A stretch of DNA of 64,000 nucleotides. Origin: Chryseobacterium joostei (lineage in GTDB: Bacteria; Bacteroidota; Bacteroidia; Flavobacteriales; Weeksellaceae). Under the pieces are notes generated by a model. The model had not been told where the DNA came from. It ran no database searches and saw only the letters and a list, made by a program, of their open reading frames with translations. The translations under genes were made by a program, and so were the position numbers. Numbering within the stretch: the first letter of the stretch is position 1; each line of letters begins with the position of its first letter. This document shows positions 30,635 to 40,742 of this stretch, in pieces. The stretch spans positions 3,968,001 through 4,032,000 of the forward strand of contig NZ_CP033926.1 of the NCBI RefSeq assembly GCF_003815775.1, in the 5' to 3' direction.

Positions 30635-32935
30635 CTAAACCAAAGAAACCCTCAGCGCCAGTAACCCTGTAATCCCCTGAAGATCTTCCACCTTTAGGAA
30701 CTCTACATTATGCTGTAAGATATTTTTCTTTTGTAGTCTCGAGATGTATTCTAAGTATTCTTTCTGGTTTTCCATTCCGAAGTAGACGATGGTGATCTTC
30801 CCGGGAGCTGTGATTCGTTCTGAAGAATCTTTTACATGGGCTTTGTCCAGACGTTTTTTTATAATTTCATAATAGGAATTGTAGGCGCCATCTACATCAA
30901 AGCGCTTTTCATCCATTCTGAAACGGATATCTATTTTCTCATTATAAACGAAGATCAGAGAGGCAATATCTAAAGAAATAGGAAGATTCTGTTTAAAAGT
31001 CTGGAACTCAAGCTCCATTTTACAGATGGTCTTCAGCTGCCAGTATCTTAATTTGTGTACAACTTTTGAAGTATAATGCAGTTCAGGTGCAATATTATGA
31101 CCTATGTACAGATTATGCTCTACACCATCAGACTTGAATCTTTCATAGTAATGTGGAAAAATCTGCTGGGCCTTAATTTGGTTTTCATCCAGCATATCCG
31201 CAAACTTTCTGTTGAGAAGCATTATAGAATCGTCCAGTTTTTTTCTGTGATTATAGAACAGATCTGTTTGGGGACGTACCTGTAAAAAATAATCCTTGAT
31301 CTTTGACTTTACTTCTCGGGATGATCTCACCTCCAGCTTGGCCTGTAAAAAAGGATGAATTTCTTCTCTCAATAATCTCTGAAAACGTTGTTCTGTATCC
31401 GCTTTGATCTCATTGTTCAGTTCATTCTCAAAAACATCAAGAGCTAACGTGAATTTTTCTGAATCAGAATTTGTTAGGGCCAAAATATCAATTAACCATT
31501 CAATTTGTTGGTTGAGATCCAGAAGCATTAAGTTAAAACGTTTTTCAGAAGAAGAACGAATATCTGATACTCCAAATAAAGGAGTTAGGTTTTTAAAAGA
31601 AATTTGCTTTAAAGTATATATTTTTTTCCCTAGTGATGCTGTAAAATATTTTTCAGCCTCATTCCGGAACTTCCATACCACACTATCGTGGATGGAGGTA
31701 TACTCACGCTGGATGATAGCTTCTATCTGATAATTTTTCTCAAAATAGAATCTGTTCAGAGAGAAGAGGATCATGTCTGAAAAAAACTCCATTTTTTTGA
31801 GTTTTAAACCATTAAAACTGCCGGCAATAGAAGAGGTAAATTCCATGATTGCAAGCAGGTCATTGTCTTTCATGATAGGAATTACCATGAAGCTATTGAC
31901 ATTATTATCCTTTAGAATATTAAAAGAAGGAAGCTGCCTTATATTCTCATCCAGGTTGTTCACATTGGAAACAACAATGGGTTTTGAATCATGACTTATA
32001 TTATTGAATGTATTTATTCTGGTTTCTTCATCAAAAGTATTGATCCAGAAATCAAGAATATGATTGGTTAGTAAGCTTTCATAGATAGGAAGATTATCCA
32101 GTTTTTGCTCTTTCTTATTGAAAGTCATGAGTCCAAAGTTGAGGTCTGCCACATCAAAATAAGACTTAAAAATTTCAGTCAGATTTTCATTAGGATTTAA
32201 ATCTTCGGGGTCAATTTCTATCATGCTTGACTTCAGATCAGACAAAGCTACCTCAGAAGTGCAATCTACCAGTGAAATAATGGTAAAGCCTTTCAGTACC
32301 CAAGACTGCGAAGGGAAATATTTTTTCCACAGCTTAAAATCATCCAGATTTTCTAAAAGCATATCCAGAATATCATCAGAAGGAATTTTTGCTTCTTCTG
32401 TAGGATAAATTTCAGTGAAATCTGAATTTACAGTAATCTTATAATGCTTCATGATTCCCTGTTTATTGGGAATGTCATAATAGAAAGGGATGGTACTTTT
32501 AATATCTTTTTTAAAGTAAGTCTGAAGAATCAAACAGCAGCAGAACACATAAAACTCATTGTCAGTAATGTTTCTGAGTTCTATTTCAAAATCTTTTCCT
32601 GCATCTTTAAGAATTCCTTTAAATCTTTCGGTATAATTGAAGGTGATGTTGGAAAGAGGAATGCTTGCGGCTTTTATTTCATTGTTGGTAAGTCCTGTAG
32701 GAAAGAGGTCGGCAAGAAGCAATCTGATGAGGTCTTCATTTTTTTCCAAAAGACTGATGTCCTGAAAACCATCTTTCAGCTCTTTAAAATTCTTTGTTCT
32801 GTCAATTAAGGATTCAGCATAATTGACTCTATATTCCAAGCGGTCATTGTAGCGGATATGCTCCAACACATCCAAATATTTTTTGAATGATATATAAACC
32901 TGAAAGGGAGAGTCTTTTTTGTAAAGATTGGCCAA
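30635..32935 (-). CDS. GAF-domain protein, large, unknown role (TTG start)
   Basis: The 766-residue cytoplasmic protein has a helical N-terminal region, a GAF-like domain around residues 280-395 (LTEIFKSYFDVADLNFGLM, NVNSFMVIPIMKDNDLLAIMEFTS) and a long C-terminal region rich in helices (SLNRFYFEKNYQIEAIIQREYTSIHDSVVW onward). No kinase, cyclase or DNA-binding motif is visible. It starts with TTG at 32935: an in-frame stop lies 24 bases upstream and no ATG occurs between or soon after. The family occurs in Flavobacteriia without assigned function. A ligand-sensing role is inferred from the GAF part only. Confidence 0.82.
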   Translation of the reverse strand: MANLYKKDSPFQVYISFKKYLDVLEHIRYNDRLEYRVNYAESLIDRTKNFKELKDGFQDISLLEKNEDLIRLLLADLFPTGLTNNEIKAASIPLSNITFNYTERFKGILKDAGKDFEIELRNITDNEFYVFCCCLILQTYFKKDIKSTIPFYYDIPNKQGIMKHYKITVNSDFTEIYPTEEAKIPSDDILDMLLENLDDFKLWKKYFPSQSWVLKGFTIISLVDCTSEVALSDLKSSMIEIDPEDLNPNENLTEIFKSYFDVADLNFGLMTFNKKEQKLDNLPIYESLLTNHILDFWINTFDEETRINTFNNISHDSKPIVVSNVNNLDENIRQLPSFNILKDNNVNSFMVIPIMKDNDLLAIMEFTSSIAGSFNGLKLKKMEFFSDMILFSLNRFYFEKNYQIEAIIQREYTSIHDSVVWKFRNEAEKYFTASLGKKIYTLKQISFKNLTPLFGVSDIRSSSEKRFNLMLLDLNQQIEWLIDILALTNSDSEKFTLALDVFENELNNEIKADTEQRFQRLLREEIHPFLQAKLEVRSSREVKSKIKDYFLQVRPQTDLFYNHRKKLDDSIMLLNRKFADMLDENQIKAQQIFPHYYERFKSDGVEHNLYIGHNIAPELHYTSKVVHKLRYWQLKTICKMELEFQTFKQNLPISLDIASLIFVYNEKIDIRFRMDEKRFDVDGAYNSYYEIIKKRLDKAHVKDSSERITAPGKITIVYFGMENQKEYLEYISRLQKKNILQHNVEFLKVEDLQGITGLLALRVSLV

Positions 32936-33127
32936 CTGCTGAAATTTAGAGTAAAGTTATGAAAAAAACATCATTTCCAAATGTAGTCTTTTACAGGAAG
33001 AATTGGCTTTGTAAGGGTATTTTATTTCAAGTTTTTATATGTTTTTTGAAATATGTATATCATTATTTGTTGTTTGCTATTTTTTCTCTATTTATTGCTT
33101 TCTTTTTTATGAATAAGTATATCAATA

Positions 33128-33159
33128 AAAAAACCTTTCAGATCAACTGAAAGGTTTTT
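33128..33159. terminator. Bidirectional terminator at the end of the nuo operon
   Basis: A 13-bp stem (33128-33140 with 33147-33159) with a 6-nt loop is flanked by A and T runs on either side. It lies 20 bp after the nuoN stop codon (minus strand). Confidence 0.88.
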
Positions 33160-33179
33160 AATATAGTGTAGATAACTTT

Positions 33180-34559
33180 TTATAATCCGAATATTCCTGC
33201 AAACAGATCCGGGAAAACTCCCAGTGCGATAATTGTTACGATGACAACTACTGCAACAATATTGTAAGTAATGGTTACTTTTTCTGAAGACTTGAATGTA
33301 GACTCCTTAAAGAAGAACATTGCAATAATCAGTCTTAAATAGTAAGCAATAGATAAGGCAGAACCCAATACTGCTACCAATACTAAGAATGCCGCTCCGT
33401 TCATTGCTTGAGAGAATAAGGCAAATTTCCCCATGAAACCAGCGGTTAACGGAACTCCTGCCATTGAAAGCATAGAGATTGCTGCTACTGTAGCTAATAG
33501 GGGTTCAGTTTTAGCCAATCCTTTGAAAGCTCCGAAAGATGTTTCTCTCTTTAATTTCTCTACCCAGATTAAGCACATGAAAACACCTACTGTAGATAAG
33601 GCATATGCAAATAAATAAAAGGCCAGGTTATAAGTAGAAAGGCTAGTCATTCCGAAGAATACCAATCCTATGTATCCTGCATGAGAAACTGAAGAGTAAG
33701 CCAACATTCTTTTTGCATTTGTCTGAGCAAGACCCATAACGTTTGCTAAAAGTAATGTAATGATTAAGAATACTCCTAAAACATTAATCCATTCGTGAGT
33801 AACTCCTGCAAATCCAATGGTCATTAATCTGAATAAAGCAAAAAATCCTGAGATCTTTACTACACTCGCCATGAAAGCCGTGATTAATGAAGGAGAACCT
33901 GCATATACATCAGGGCTCCACATGTGGAAAGGTGCTAAGGCTACTTTGAATGCCAATGCACAAAGAATTAATAATACACCTAGAATAAACATTACATTGG
34001 TAGCGTTTGCCACTCCAAAGTCATGAATTTTATAGAGATCAAAACTTCCTGCACTTCCGTAGATGAACGCAATACCGAAAAGTAAGAAACCTGTCGCGAA
34101 TGCACCCATTAAGAAATACTTGATTGAAGCTTCGTTTGATCTTAAATCAGTTTTGTTGGCACCGGCCATTACATATAATGGGATAGAAAGAATCTCAACA
34201 CCTAAGAACATCGTTACCAAGTTCTGGTATCCAAAAAGAATAATTCCTCCAATTAATGCAAATAGCATCAATGCGTATAATTCTGACTGGTGGCTTCTGT
34301 GGTTGCTGAATGCAAAACCTCCCAGAAAGAATAACAATAATGTGGTTACAATTGATATTTTAGTGAATAATGCGGTATTGGCACTGTATTCATACATATG
34401 CTTGTATTGATCGAAGAACGAACATTCAGGCATAAAGCTTACATACAATGCGATGATTAGTCCCAAAATCCCAATGTATCTTGCGAATTTTCCTTGCTCG
34501 AAAACTCCTGAAAATAACGCAATAACTGCCGTTAGGAAAACAATAATTAAAACACTCAT
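33180..34559 (-). CDS. nuoN: NADH-quinone oxidoreductase subunit N
   Basis: NuoN is one of the three antiporter-like proton-pumping subunits in the membrane arm of complex I. The 459 residues form about 13-14 membrane helices. Conserved parts are YFLMGAFATGFLLFGIAFIYG (helix with the broken-helix region), ALAFKVALAPFHMWSPDVYAGSP with the key Lys and His, and MLAYSSVSHAGYIGL. It is the last gene of the operon and ends at a strong terminator. The gap to nuoM (158 bp) is filled with 7-bp-period repeats. Confidence 0.97.
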   Translation of the reverse strand: MSVLIIVFLTAVIALFSGVFEQGKFARYIGILGLIIALYVSFMPECSFFDQYKHMYEYSANTALFTKISIVTTLLLFFLGGFAFSNHRSHQSELYALMLFALIGGIILFGYQNLVTMFLGVEILSIPLYVMAGANKTDLRSNEASIKYFLMGAFATGFLLFGIAFIYGSAGSFDLYKIHDFGVANATNVMFILGVLLILCALAFKVALAPFHMWSPDVYAGSPSLITAFMASVVKISGFFALFRLMTIGFAGVTHEWINVLGVFLIITLLLANVMGLAQTNAKRMLAYSSVSHAGYIGLVFFGMTSLSTYNLAFYLFAYALSTVGVFMCLIWVEKLKRETSFGAFKGLAKTEPLLATVAAISMLSMAGVPLTAGFMGKFALFSQAMNGAAFLVLVAVLGSALSIAYYLRLIIAMFFFKESTFKSSEKVTITYNIVAVVVIVTIIALGVFPDLFAGIFGL

Positions 34560-34570
34560 AATATAGATTT

Positions 34571-34717
34571 GAGATGTGAGATTTGAAGTTTAAAGTACCA
34601 GGTTCAAAGTTTAGGGTTTAAAGTTTCAGGTTTAGTTTCCTGTCTATAATCTCTTTGCCTTTTATCTTTTACTCTTCTCTAACCTCTTAATTTTTTAATT
34701 TTTAAATCTTTTAATTT
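34571..34717. repeat. Long heptad array between nuoM and nuoN
   Basis: The segment 34571-34633 reads as nine 7-bp units of the type RARGTTT. From about 34640 a T/C-rich run continues with the same period (TATCTTT, TACTCTT, AATCTTT-like units). Together they fill almost all of the 158-bp spacer between nuoM and nuoN. Confidence 0.78.
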
Positions 34718-36211
34718 TTAGTTGGCCATCGCCGTGTAGATAAACTTCACTGAACTACTCACCATGTCGATTACCGGTTGTGGGAAAATACCAAGTAAGA
34801 TCACAAAAACCGCTAAACTTGCCAATACAGAAAATTCTACACCTGATAAATCTTTTGCTGTACTTAAAACCTCTGCATTTCCTTCTCCAAACATTGCCTT
34901 TCCGTAGAATCTCAATAAGTATACTGCACAAAGAATTACCGTAAGACCAGCAATTACTGCTGCTGTTCCGTTAAAATCATATACTGATTTCAAAAGAATA
35001 AATTCTCCGATAAATCCATTGGTTAATGGAACTCCCATTGAACCTAATATAATGATCAAGAATAATACAGCAAACTTAGGAGCAACTTTTGCTAAACCAC
35101 CCATTTGTCTGATGTCTCTTGATTTAAATCTCTTGTATAAAATATCACAACAGTAGAATAATCCTACCACGTTGATACCGTGAGCAAATGTCTGTACCAA
35201 AGCTCCTTCAGCACCTTCCACATTGAAAGTTCCTCTTAAAGTAACTACTGCAGAAGCGAAGATACCTGCTACCATCAATCCTACGTGAGAGAAAGATGAA
35301 TAAGCGATGATTCTCTTCATATCTGTTTGGATAATTGCAATCAATGCACCGTGAACAATTCCTACGATGGCAAGGATGATAACAATCTGTCCTGAAATTC
35401 CTGCAATAGGAAGTGGAGTAATTGGAAGTAAATAACGCATTAGACCATAAACTGCCATCTTAAGCATAATACCGGATAGCAACATCGATCCTTGAGTAGG
35501 AGAGTAGGTATAGGTATCAGGCTGCCAGGTATGGAAAGGGAATACCGGTAGTTTCACTGCAAATGCAAAGAAGATAAACCAGAATACCACAGTCTGCTGT
35601 GTTTCGTTCAGTTGTGCATTATATAGATCTGTTAAAGCGAATGATGCAGAGTGGTTGTACACATAGATCAATCCGGCTAACATAAACAAAGATCCAACGA
35701 ATGTATATACGAAGAACTTCGTAGTGAATTCAAACCTTTTATTCTCTTGTCCCCAAAGTCCGGCAATAAACCAAATTGGAATCAATGTTACTTCCCAGAA
35801 AATGTAGAACAACAATCCGTCTAAAGAAGTAAATACTCCTACAAGACCGAATTGCATCAACAGAATCAGTCCATAGAATGTATTTCTGTAGTTTACACTT
35901 TCATTGAAAGAAGATAAAATGATGATGGGCACCAAAATATTAGTCAGCAATAAAAGAAGCATACTCATCCCATCGATACCGAAGTGAAGAGAACTCTTCA
36001 TAAATTGTGACCAGGGATAATTGATTTCGTGCTGCAATACGCTGTCTACCGTCGGAGTAAAATCAAAATCCGATAGTATATAGAACGTAAGGAGCATTTG
36101 GACCAATGCAATTCCCAGTGCCAAATATTTGCTGGAATTACTCTTCCATGCAAAAACTAATCCCGAACCTACTAGAGGTAATAGTAATAATGTTAATAAT
36201 AAACAAGACAT
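34718..36211 (-). CDS. nuoM: NADH-quinone oxidoreductase subunit M
   Basis: NuoM is an antiporter-like proton-pumping subunit of complex I. The 497-residue protein has about 14 membrane helices. Conserved parts are FYIFWEVTLIPIWFIAGLWG with the key Glu, AFAVKLPVFPFHTWQPDTYTYSPTQGS with the proton-channel Lys, and DMKRIIAYSSFSHVGLMVAG. It starts 2 bp after the nuoL stop codon. Confidence 0.97.
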   Translation of the reverse strand: MSCLLLTLLLLPLVGSGLVFAWKSNSSKYLALGIALVQMLLTFYILSDFDFTPTVDSVLQHEINYPWSQFMKSSLHFGIDGMSMLLLLLTNILVPIIILSSFNESVNYRNTFYGLILLMQFGLVGVFTSLDGLLFYIFWEVTLIPIWFIAGLWGQENKRFEFTTKFFVYTFVGSLFMLAGLIYVYNHSASFALTDLYNAQLNETQQTVVFWFIFFAFAVKLPVFPFHTWQPDTYTYSPTQGSMLLSGIMLKMAVYGLMRYLLPITPLPIAGISGQIVIILAIVGIVHGALIAIIQTDMKRIIAYSSFSHVGLMVAGIFASAVVTLRGTFNVEGAEGALVQTFAHGINVVGLFYCCDILYKRFKSRDIRQMGGLAKVAPKFAVLFLIIILGSMGVPLTNGFIGEFILLKSVYDFNGTAAVIAGLTVILCAVYLLRFYGKAMFGEGNAEVLSTAKDLSGVEFSVLASLAVFVILLGIFPQPVIDMVSSSVKFIYTAMAN

Positions 36212-36213
36212 TA

Positions 36214-38127
36214 TTATTGTAATAAAAAGTTAACAATTAATATAATTCCCACCGCTAAAGACATGATAAGGATATATGTCTCTACATTTCCGTTCTGTAC
36301 ACGCTTCATAGCTTTTCCGCTGTCTTCAGCACCATCACCTACAAAGTTTACAAAACGGTCTAAGATACCCTTATCAAACATTTTCCCTCCGCGTCCTAAT
36401 CCTTCAACAGTTTTTACAATCAATGCGTTGTAAAGTTCGTCAACGTATAATTTCTTAGCAGAAAGCTTTTCCCATCCGGTATAGCTTTCTTCTGCAATAG
36501 CCATTTTTTTCTTCTTCACGTAGGTATTTCTAACGATAAACCATACAGAGAAGAACATAAGTACTGTAGCAGCTAATAAGATCATTTCAGTATTGAAAGG
36601 TACTCCTGAAAGAGTAGCTTCCATCTGGCTGTAGCTTTGTTCCGTAAGAACAGGCTTTAACCATTCCATCAGTTTAGCATAGTGGCCGTGACCGATGAAG
36701 TGTGGCAGGTTGATGAAACCTCCAACTACAGAAAGGATTGCCAATACGATCAATGGTAATGTCATATTAGTTGGGCTTTCGTGTAAGTGGTGTTTTTGTT
36801 CTTCAGTACCTCTAAATTCTCCATGGAAAGTAAGATAGTACAGTCTGAACATATACGTTGCAGTCATTGCCGCTAAAACAAATAAGATTACCCAATAGAT
36901 TGGATTTTTAGCGAAAGCTGCTACTAAAATTTCGTCTTTAGAGATCATCCCTGAAAGTAAAGGGAAACCTGAGATGGCTAATGTTCCGATAAGGAATGTA
37001 GCGTGTGTAAGAGGAATATATTTTTTAAGACCTCCCATAAAACGCATATCCTGCTCGTTACTCATTGCGTGGATTACAGAACCTGCACCCAAGAATAATA
37101 AAGCTTTGAAGAATGCATGCGTCATTACGTGGAACATTGCTGTTGTATACGCTCCAAGACCTAAAGCGATGAACATAAACCCAAGTTGTGAAACTGTAGA
37201 GTATGCCAATACTTTTTTGATATCGTTTTGACGAAGTGCATAGAATCCTGCTAAAGCTGCAGTTAAGAATCCGATTAATAAAATTCCACCCTGTACTGTT
37301 GGGGCTAAAGTAAATAAGAAATTTGATCTTACTACCAAGTATATCCCTGCAGTTACCATCGTTGCTGCGTGGATTAACGCTGATACAGGAGTTGGTCCAG
37401 CCATCGCGTCCGGTAACCAAGTATATAATGGAACCTGAGCAGATTTACCGGTAGCACCGATGAATAAACTCGCTGTGATAAAGATAATCACTGTTCCGTC
37501 TAATTCAAATTTTGAAGCATTTTCTGCTACTGAAAGGTAATCTACAGCATTGGTTTGAGCAGCAATCATAAAGATACCGATCAATAATGCCAAGTCACCA
37601 ATTCTGTTCATGATGAAAGCTTTTCTTGCCGCTTTACCGTATTCTTCGTTGGTATACCAGAATCCGATCAACAGGTAAGAACAAAGACCTACACCTTCCC
37701 ATCCGATGAATAGGATAAGGTAGTTGCTTCCCATCACCAAAAGTAACATTGAGAAGATGAAAAGATTCAGGTAAGTAAAAAACTTATAAAATCCTTTATC
37801 ATGACTCATATATCCGATAGAGTATAAGTGGATCAGTGAACCGATACCCGTAATGATCATCACCATCATTAATGAAAGCTGATCAATCTGGAATCCAAAA
37901 TTAATTTGTACCCCATTTACTCTAAACCATTCAAAAGCTTTTACGATTACAGGCTGGCTTTCAGAATTGAAATTCATGAAAAGACTTACAGCGATACAGA
38001 AAGATCCGAATACTGCTGCCGTTGCCAAAGAGCCTACCAATATTTTTGGAAGATTTTTCCCAAATAAACCGTTAATAAGAAACCCTAAAAGTGGTAAAAG
38101 TACTATTGCATATACTAAATTCTCCAT
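36214..38127 (-). CDS. nuoL: NADH-quinone oxidoreductase subunit L
   Basis: NuoL is the distal proton-pumping subunit, with a long lateral helix at its C-terminus. The 637 residues are a normal length. IGWEGVGLCSYLLIGFWYTNEEYG, GATGKSAQVPLYTWLPDAMAGPTPVSALIHAATMVTAG and KVLAYSTVSQLGFM are diagnostic. The C-terminal part (about residue 560 on) provides the traverse helix and final anchor. It is tightly packed: 2 bp from nuoK and 2 bp from nuoM. Confidence 0.98.
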   Translation of the reverse strand: MENLVYAIVLLPLLGFLINGLFGKNLPKILVGSLATAAVFGSFCIAVSLFMNFNSESQPVIVKAFEWFRVNGVQINFGFQIDQLSLMMVMIITGIGSLIHLYSIGYMSHDKGFYKFFTYLNLFIFSMLLLVMGSNYLILFIGWEGVGLCSYLLIGFWYTNEEYGKAARKAFIMNRIGDLALLIGIFMIAAQTNAVDYLSVAENASKFELDGTVIIFITASLFIGATGKSAQVPLYTWLPDAMAGPTPVSALIHAATMVTAGIYLVVRSNFLFTLAPTVQGGILLIGFLTAALAGFYALRQNDIKKVLAYSTVSQLGFMFIALGLGAYTTAMFHVMTHAFFKALLFLGAGSVIHAMSNEQDMRFMGGLKKYIPLTHATFLIGTLAISGFPLLSGMISKDEILVAAFAKNPIYWVILFVLAAMTATYMFRLYYLTFHGEFRGTEEQKHHLHESPTNMTLPLIVLAILSVVGGFINLPHFIGHGHYAKLMEWLKPVLTEQSYSQMEATLSGVPFNTEMILLAATVLMFFSVWFIVRNTYVKKKKMAIAEESYTGWEKLSAKKLYVDELYNALIVKTVEGLGRGGKMFDKGILDRFVNFVGDGAEDSGKAMKRVQNGNVETYILIMSLAVGIILIVNFLLQ

Positions 38128-38129
38128 TC

Positions 38130-38459
38130 TTATCCTCTTAATTTATTAAATATACTCACATCTACAGAACGGGTATTTCTATACAGCATAGCAATAATTG
38201 CCAGACCTACCGCTACTTCAGCAGCAGCAACCACCATAATGAAGAACACTAAAAGTTGTCCGTCTCCGTTACCTTTGTATGCTGAAAAAGCAGCCAATAA
38301 AAGGTTTACAGAATTAAGCATAAGCTCTACACAGCCCAGAATCACAATAGCATTTTTTCTAAGCAATACGCCCATCACTCCTAAGCAGAATAATACTGAA
38401 CAAAGGATAATGAAGTAGTTCAAAGGGATGCTTTGTATAAATGTATTTACTTCTCCCAT
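38130..38459 (-). CDS. nuoK: NADH-quinone oxidoreductase subunit K
   Basis: This 109-residue membrane subunit has three helices. The central conserved glutamates of the proton path are in LGCVELMLNSVNLLL and AAAEVAVGLAIIAMLYRN. It is placed between nuoJ (4-bp gap) and nuoL (2-bp gap). Confidence 0.97.
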   Translation of the reverse strand: MGEVNTFIQSIPLNYFIILCSVLFCLGVMGVLLRKNAIVILGCVELMLNSVNLLLAAFSAYKGNGDGQLLVFFIMVVAAAEVAVGLAIIAMLYRNTRSVDVSIFNKLRG

Positions 38460-38463
38460 AATT

Positions 38464-38961
38464 TTATAAATCTTTTTTACCGATTAATACCGCGCCTACA
38501 ATACCTGCTAAAATCAGGATGGAAGCAAGCTCAAACGGTAAAACATATTCATTAAACAAAAGTCTACCCAGATTTTTAGTAAGACCTACACCTCTGTCTA
38601 CATTCTCCACTACAATGTGGTTATCTTGTACTCCTCTGAATACTCCTAAAACTCCTAATAAAAGAAGACCTGCTGTAAAAACTCCAACAAACTTTAAAGT
38701 ATTGTTCTTCTTACTTTCGTCTCCTTTATTAAGGTTAAGCATCATTAAGATGTAAAGGAAAAGTACCATGATGGCACCTGCGTACACTATAATCTGGATG
38801 ATTGCAAGGAACTGGGCATTCAAAAGAATGTACATTCCCGCAATTGAAAACATCGTTACAATTAATGACAAAATAGCATAGAGAGGATTTCTTGCAAATA
38901 CAAAATAAATTGCACTAGCCACTGCTAAAAACGCCACCAAGAAAAATAAAAACTGATCCAT
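38464..38961 (-). CDS. nuoJ: NADH-quinone oxidoreductase subunit J
   Basis: The 165-residue protein has five hydrophobic helices, including the pi-bulge helix region (ILLNAQFLAIIQIIVYAGAIMVLFLYILMML). It forms part of the membrane arm between NuoA/H and NuoK. Its start overlaps the nuoI stop by one base. Confidence 0.96.
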   Translation of the reverse strand: MDQFLFFLVAFLAVASAIYFVFARNPLYAILSLIVTMFSIAGMYILLNAQFLAIIQIIVYAGAIMVLFLYILMMLNLNKGDESKKNNTLKFVGVFTAGLLLLGVLGVFRGVQDNHIVVENVDRGVGLTKNLGRLLFNEYVLPFELASILILAGIVGAVLIGKKDL

Positions 38962-39518
38962 TATTTTACCGCATTTTTTTGTTTCTCGGATTGTCTTGTC
39001 GTGATATCAATCCTTTCATTTATTTTTTCAACTAATTTATCTTTTCCATAGATGAAAGAACCTCTGTTGGTTTCTACGTCTACCAGTCTGTCTGTAAGAT
39101 AGATGGCAGATTTAGGACAAGCTTCTTCACACATTCCGCAGAAAATACATCTTAGCATATTGATTTCATATACTGAAGCATATTTTTCTTCTCTGTAAAG
39201 TCCTTTTTCCTCTTTGGTTCTTTCAGCAGCAGTCATCGTAATGGCTTCTGCAGGACAAGCTACCGCACAAAGTCCGCAAGCTGTACATCTTTCTCTGCCT
39301 TCCTCGTCTCTTTTCAAAACGTGCTGACCTCTCCAGATGGTAGTTCTTGGCTTCTGTACTTCCGGATACGAATATACTGCGGGAGCACCCTTTATCACGG
39401 TTCTTACAGCATGCTTAAATGTAATCCCCATTCCTGTAAAAATTGCAGGTAGGTAGATTTTTTCAGCAAGGGTCATTTCTTTATTGGAAACAACTTTTGA
39501 TCTGTTTGTAAGTTTCAT
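38961..39518 (-). CDS. nuoI: NADH-quinone oxidoreductase subunit I
   Basis: NuoI carries two 4Fe-4S clusters (N6a and N6b) that pass electrons towards NuoB. Both CxxCxxCxxxCP motifs are intact in the 185 residues: CTACGLCAVACP and CIFCGMCEEACP. The N-terminus is amphipathic, as usual for this peripheral subunit. It overlaps nuoJ and is separated from nuoH by 151 bp of repeat-bearing sequence. Confidence 0.97.
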   Translation of the reverse strand: MKLTNRSKVVSNKEMTLAEKIYLPAIFTGMGITFKHAVRTVIKGAPAVYSYPEVQKPRTTIWRGQHVLKRDEEGRERCTACGLCAVACPAEAITMTAAERTKEEKGLYREEKYASVYEINMLRCIFCGMCEEACPKSAIYLTDRLVDVETNRGSFIYGKDKLVEKINERIDITTRQSEKQKNAVK

Positions 39519-39523
39519 TTAAT

Positions 39524-39558
39524 TATAGATATTAGATGTTAGACGTTAGATTTTAGAC
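39524..39558. repeat. Heptad array, unit KTTAGAY, five copies
   Basis: Five 7-bp units (for example ATTAGAT, GTTAGAC) follow the consensus NTTAGAY, just upstream of the nuoI start codon. The word is the reverse complement of the TCTAAC type at 2181-2215. Confidence 0.85.
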
Positions 39559-39632
39559 TAATCCTGTCTGTTATCTTAATTATTTAATATTGATGATTGA
39601 ATATGATAGGCTAAAGATAAAGCTTTGATTTC

Positions 39633-39664
39633 ATTATCAAATTCTCAAATTAGCTCATTTTCAA
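39633..39664. repeat. Octamer array, unit ATTNTCAA, four copies
   Basis: Four 8-bp units (ATTATCAA, ATTCTCAA, ATTAGCTC, ATTTTCAA) lie just downstream of the nuoH stop. This is the one array whose period is better read as 8 than 7. Confidence 0.65.
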
Positions 39665-39669
39665 AATTT

Positions 39670-40734
39670 CTAGTTTGCAAATGCTAAAATTACAGCTCCT
39701 GTAATTAATAGGTTTACCAATGCCATAGGAATCAATGTTTTCCATCCTAAGTGCATTAACTGGTCATATCTGAATCTTGGAAGCGTCCATCTGATCCACA
39801 TGAAGATCAAAATTCCGACTACAGTCTTCGTTAAGAATGCTACGATACTTAAGATTCCTGCAATGTTTTCTCCCCAGTTCTGAGTTACCCATTCAATCCC
39901 AGGATAGTTGTATCCTCCGAAGAAAAGTACCACCATGAAAGCATTAGAGATAAACATGTTCACGTATTCACCAAACATATATAAACCTAACTTCATGGAA
40001 GAGTATTCTGTAGAGTATCCTGTTACCAATTCAGATTCACACTCAGGTAAATCGAAAGGGTGTCTGTTTGTTTCTGCTAAAGCAGCTACAAAGAATACAA
40101 GGAAGGCAATTGGCTGATAGAAAATATTCCAGTTCATACCAGAACCCCAGGGAATTACTCCCCACAATTTTCCGGTAGTCTGGCTTTCAGTAATTTCTTT
40201 TAAGTCTAAACTTCCAGACATCATAATGATAGAAAGAAGTGCAAGTCCCATTGCCAATTCATAAGAAATCATCTGAGAAGAAGCACGGATAGCACCTAAT
40301 AATGAATATTTGTTGTTTGAGGCCCAACCTCCGATCATGATTCCGTAAACACCAATTGAAGCCATTCCGATGATGAAAAGTACACCAACATCAATGTTAG
40401 CAACCTGAAGATCAAAAGAAGTACCTGCAATATTTAAACTTTTACCCCAAGGAATAACAGCTCCCGTAATCAATGAAATAAACATTACCAAAGCAGGTCC
40501 TAATACGAAAAGGAATTTTTCTGCATTGGCAGGGGTGAAGTCTTCTTTAAAGAAAAACTTCCCACCATCAGCAAGAGGCTGTAATAGTCCGAAAGGTCCG
40601 GCTCTGTTAGGACCAATTCTATCCTGCATGATTGATGCAACTTTTCTTTCTGCCCAGGTAGAGTAGGCTGCAATCGTTAACGATAGCAAGAAAAGTGCTA
40701 ATACAAGTATAAGTTTAAATGTAAGTAAATCCAT
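39670..40734 (-). CDS. nuoH: NADH-quinone oxidoreductase subunit H
   Basis: NuoH is the membrane subunit that forms the quinone-entry site with NuoB and NuoD. The 354-residue protein has eight helices. AERKVASIMQDRIGPNRAGPFGLLQPLADGGKFFFKE is the family signature, and ETNRHPFDLPECESELVTGYSTEYSSMKL contains the conserved loop acids of the E-channel. Spacers on both sides carry heptad repeats. Confidence 0.98.
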   Translation of the reverse strand: MDLLTFKLILVLALFLLSLTIAAYSTWAERKVASIMQDRIGPNRAGPFGLLQPLADGGKFFFKEDFTPANAEKFLFVLGPALVMFISLITGAVIPWGKSLNIAGTSFDLQVANIDVGVLFIIGMASIGVYGIMIGGWASNNKYSLLGAIRASSQMISYELAMGLALLSIIMMSGSLDLKEITESQTTGKLWGVIPWGSGMNWNIFYQPIAFLVFFVAALAETNRHPFDLPECESELVTGYSTEYSSMKLGLYMFGEYVNMFISNAFMVVLFFGGYNYPGIEWVTQNWGENIAGILSIVAFLTKTVVGILIFMWIRWTLPRFRYDQLMHLGWKTLIPMALVNLLITGAVILAFAN

Positions 40735-40742
40735 TTTTTTGT

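Noticed and set aside
32959..33150. 63-codon plus-strand frame between the GAF gene and nuoN
   Set aside because: It is AT-rich with biased Phe/Lys/Tyr content and its stop codon lies inside the nuo terminator hairpin, so it is most likely not translated.
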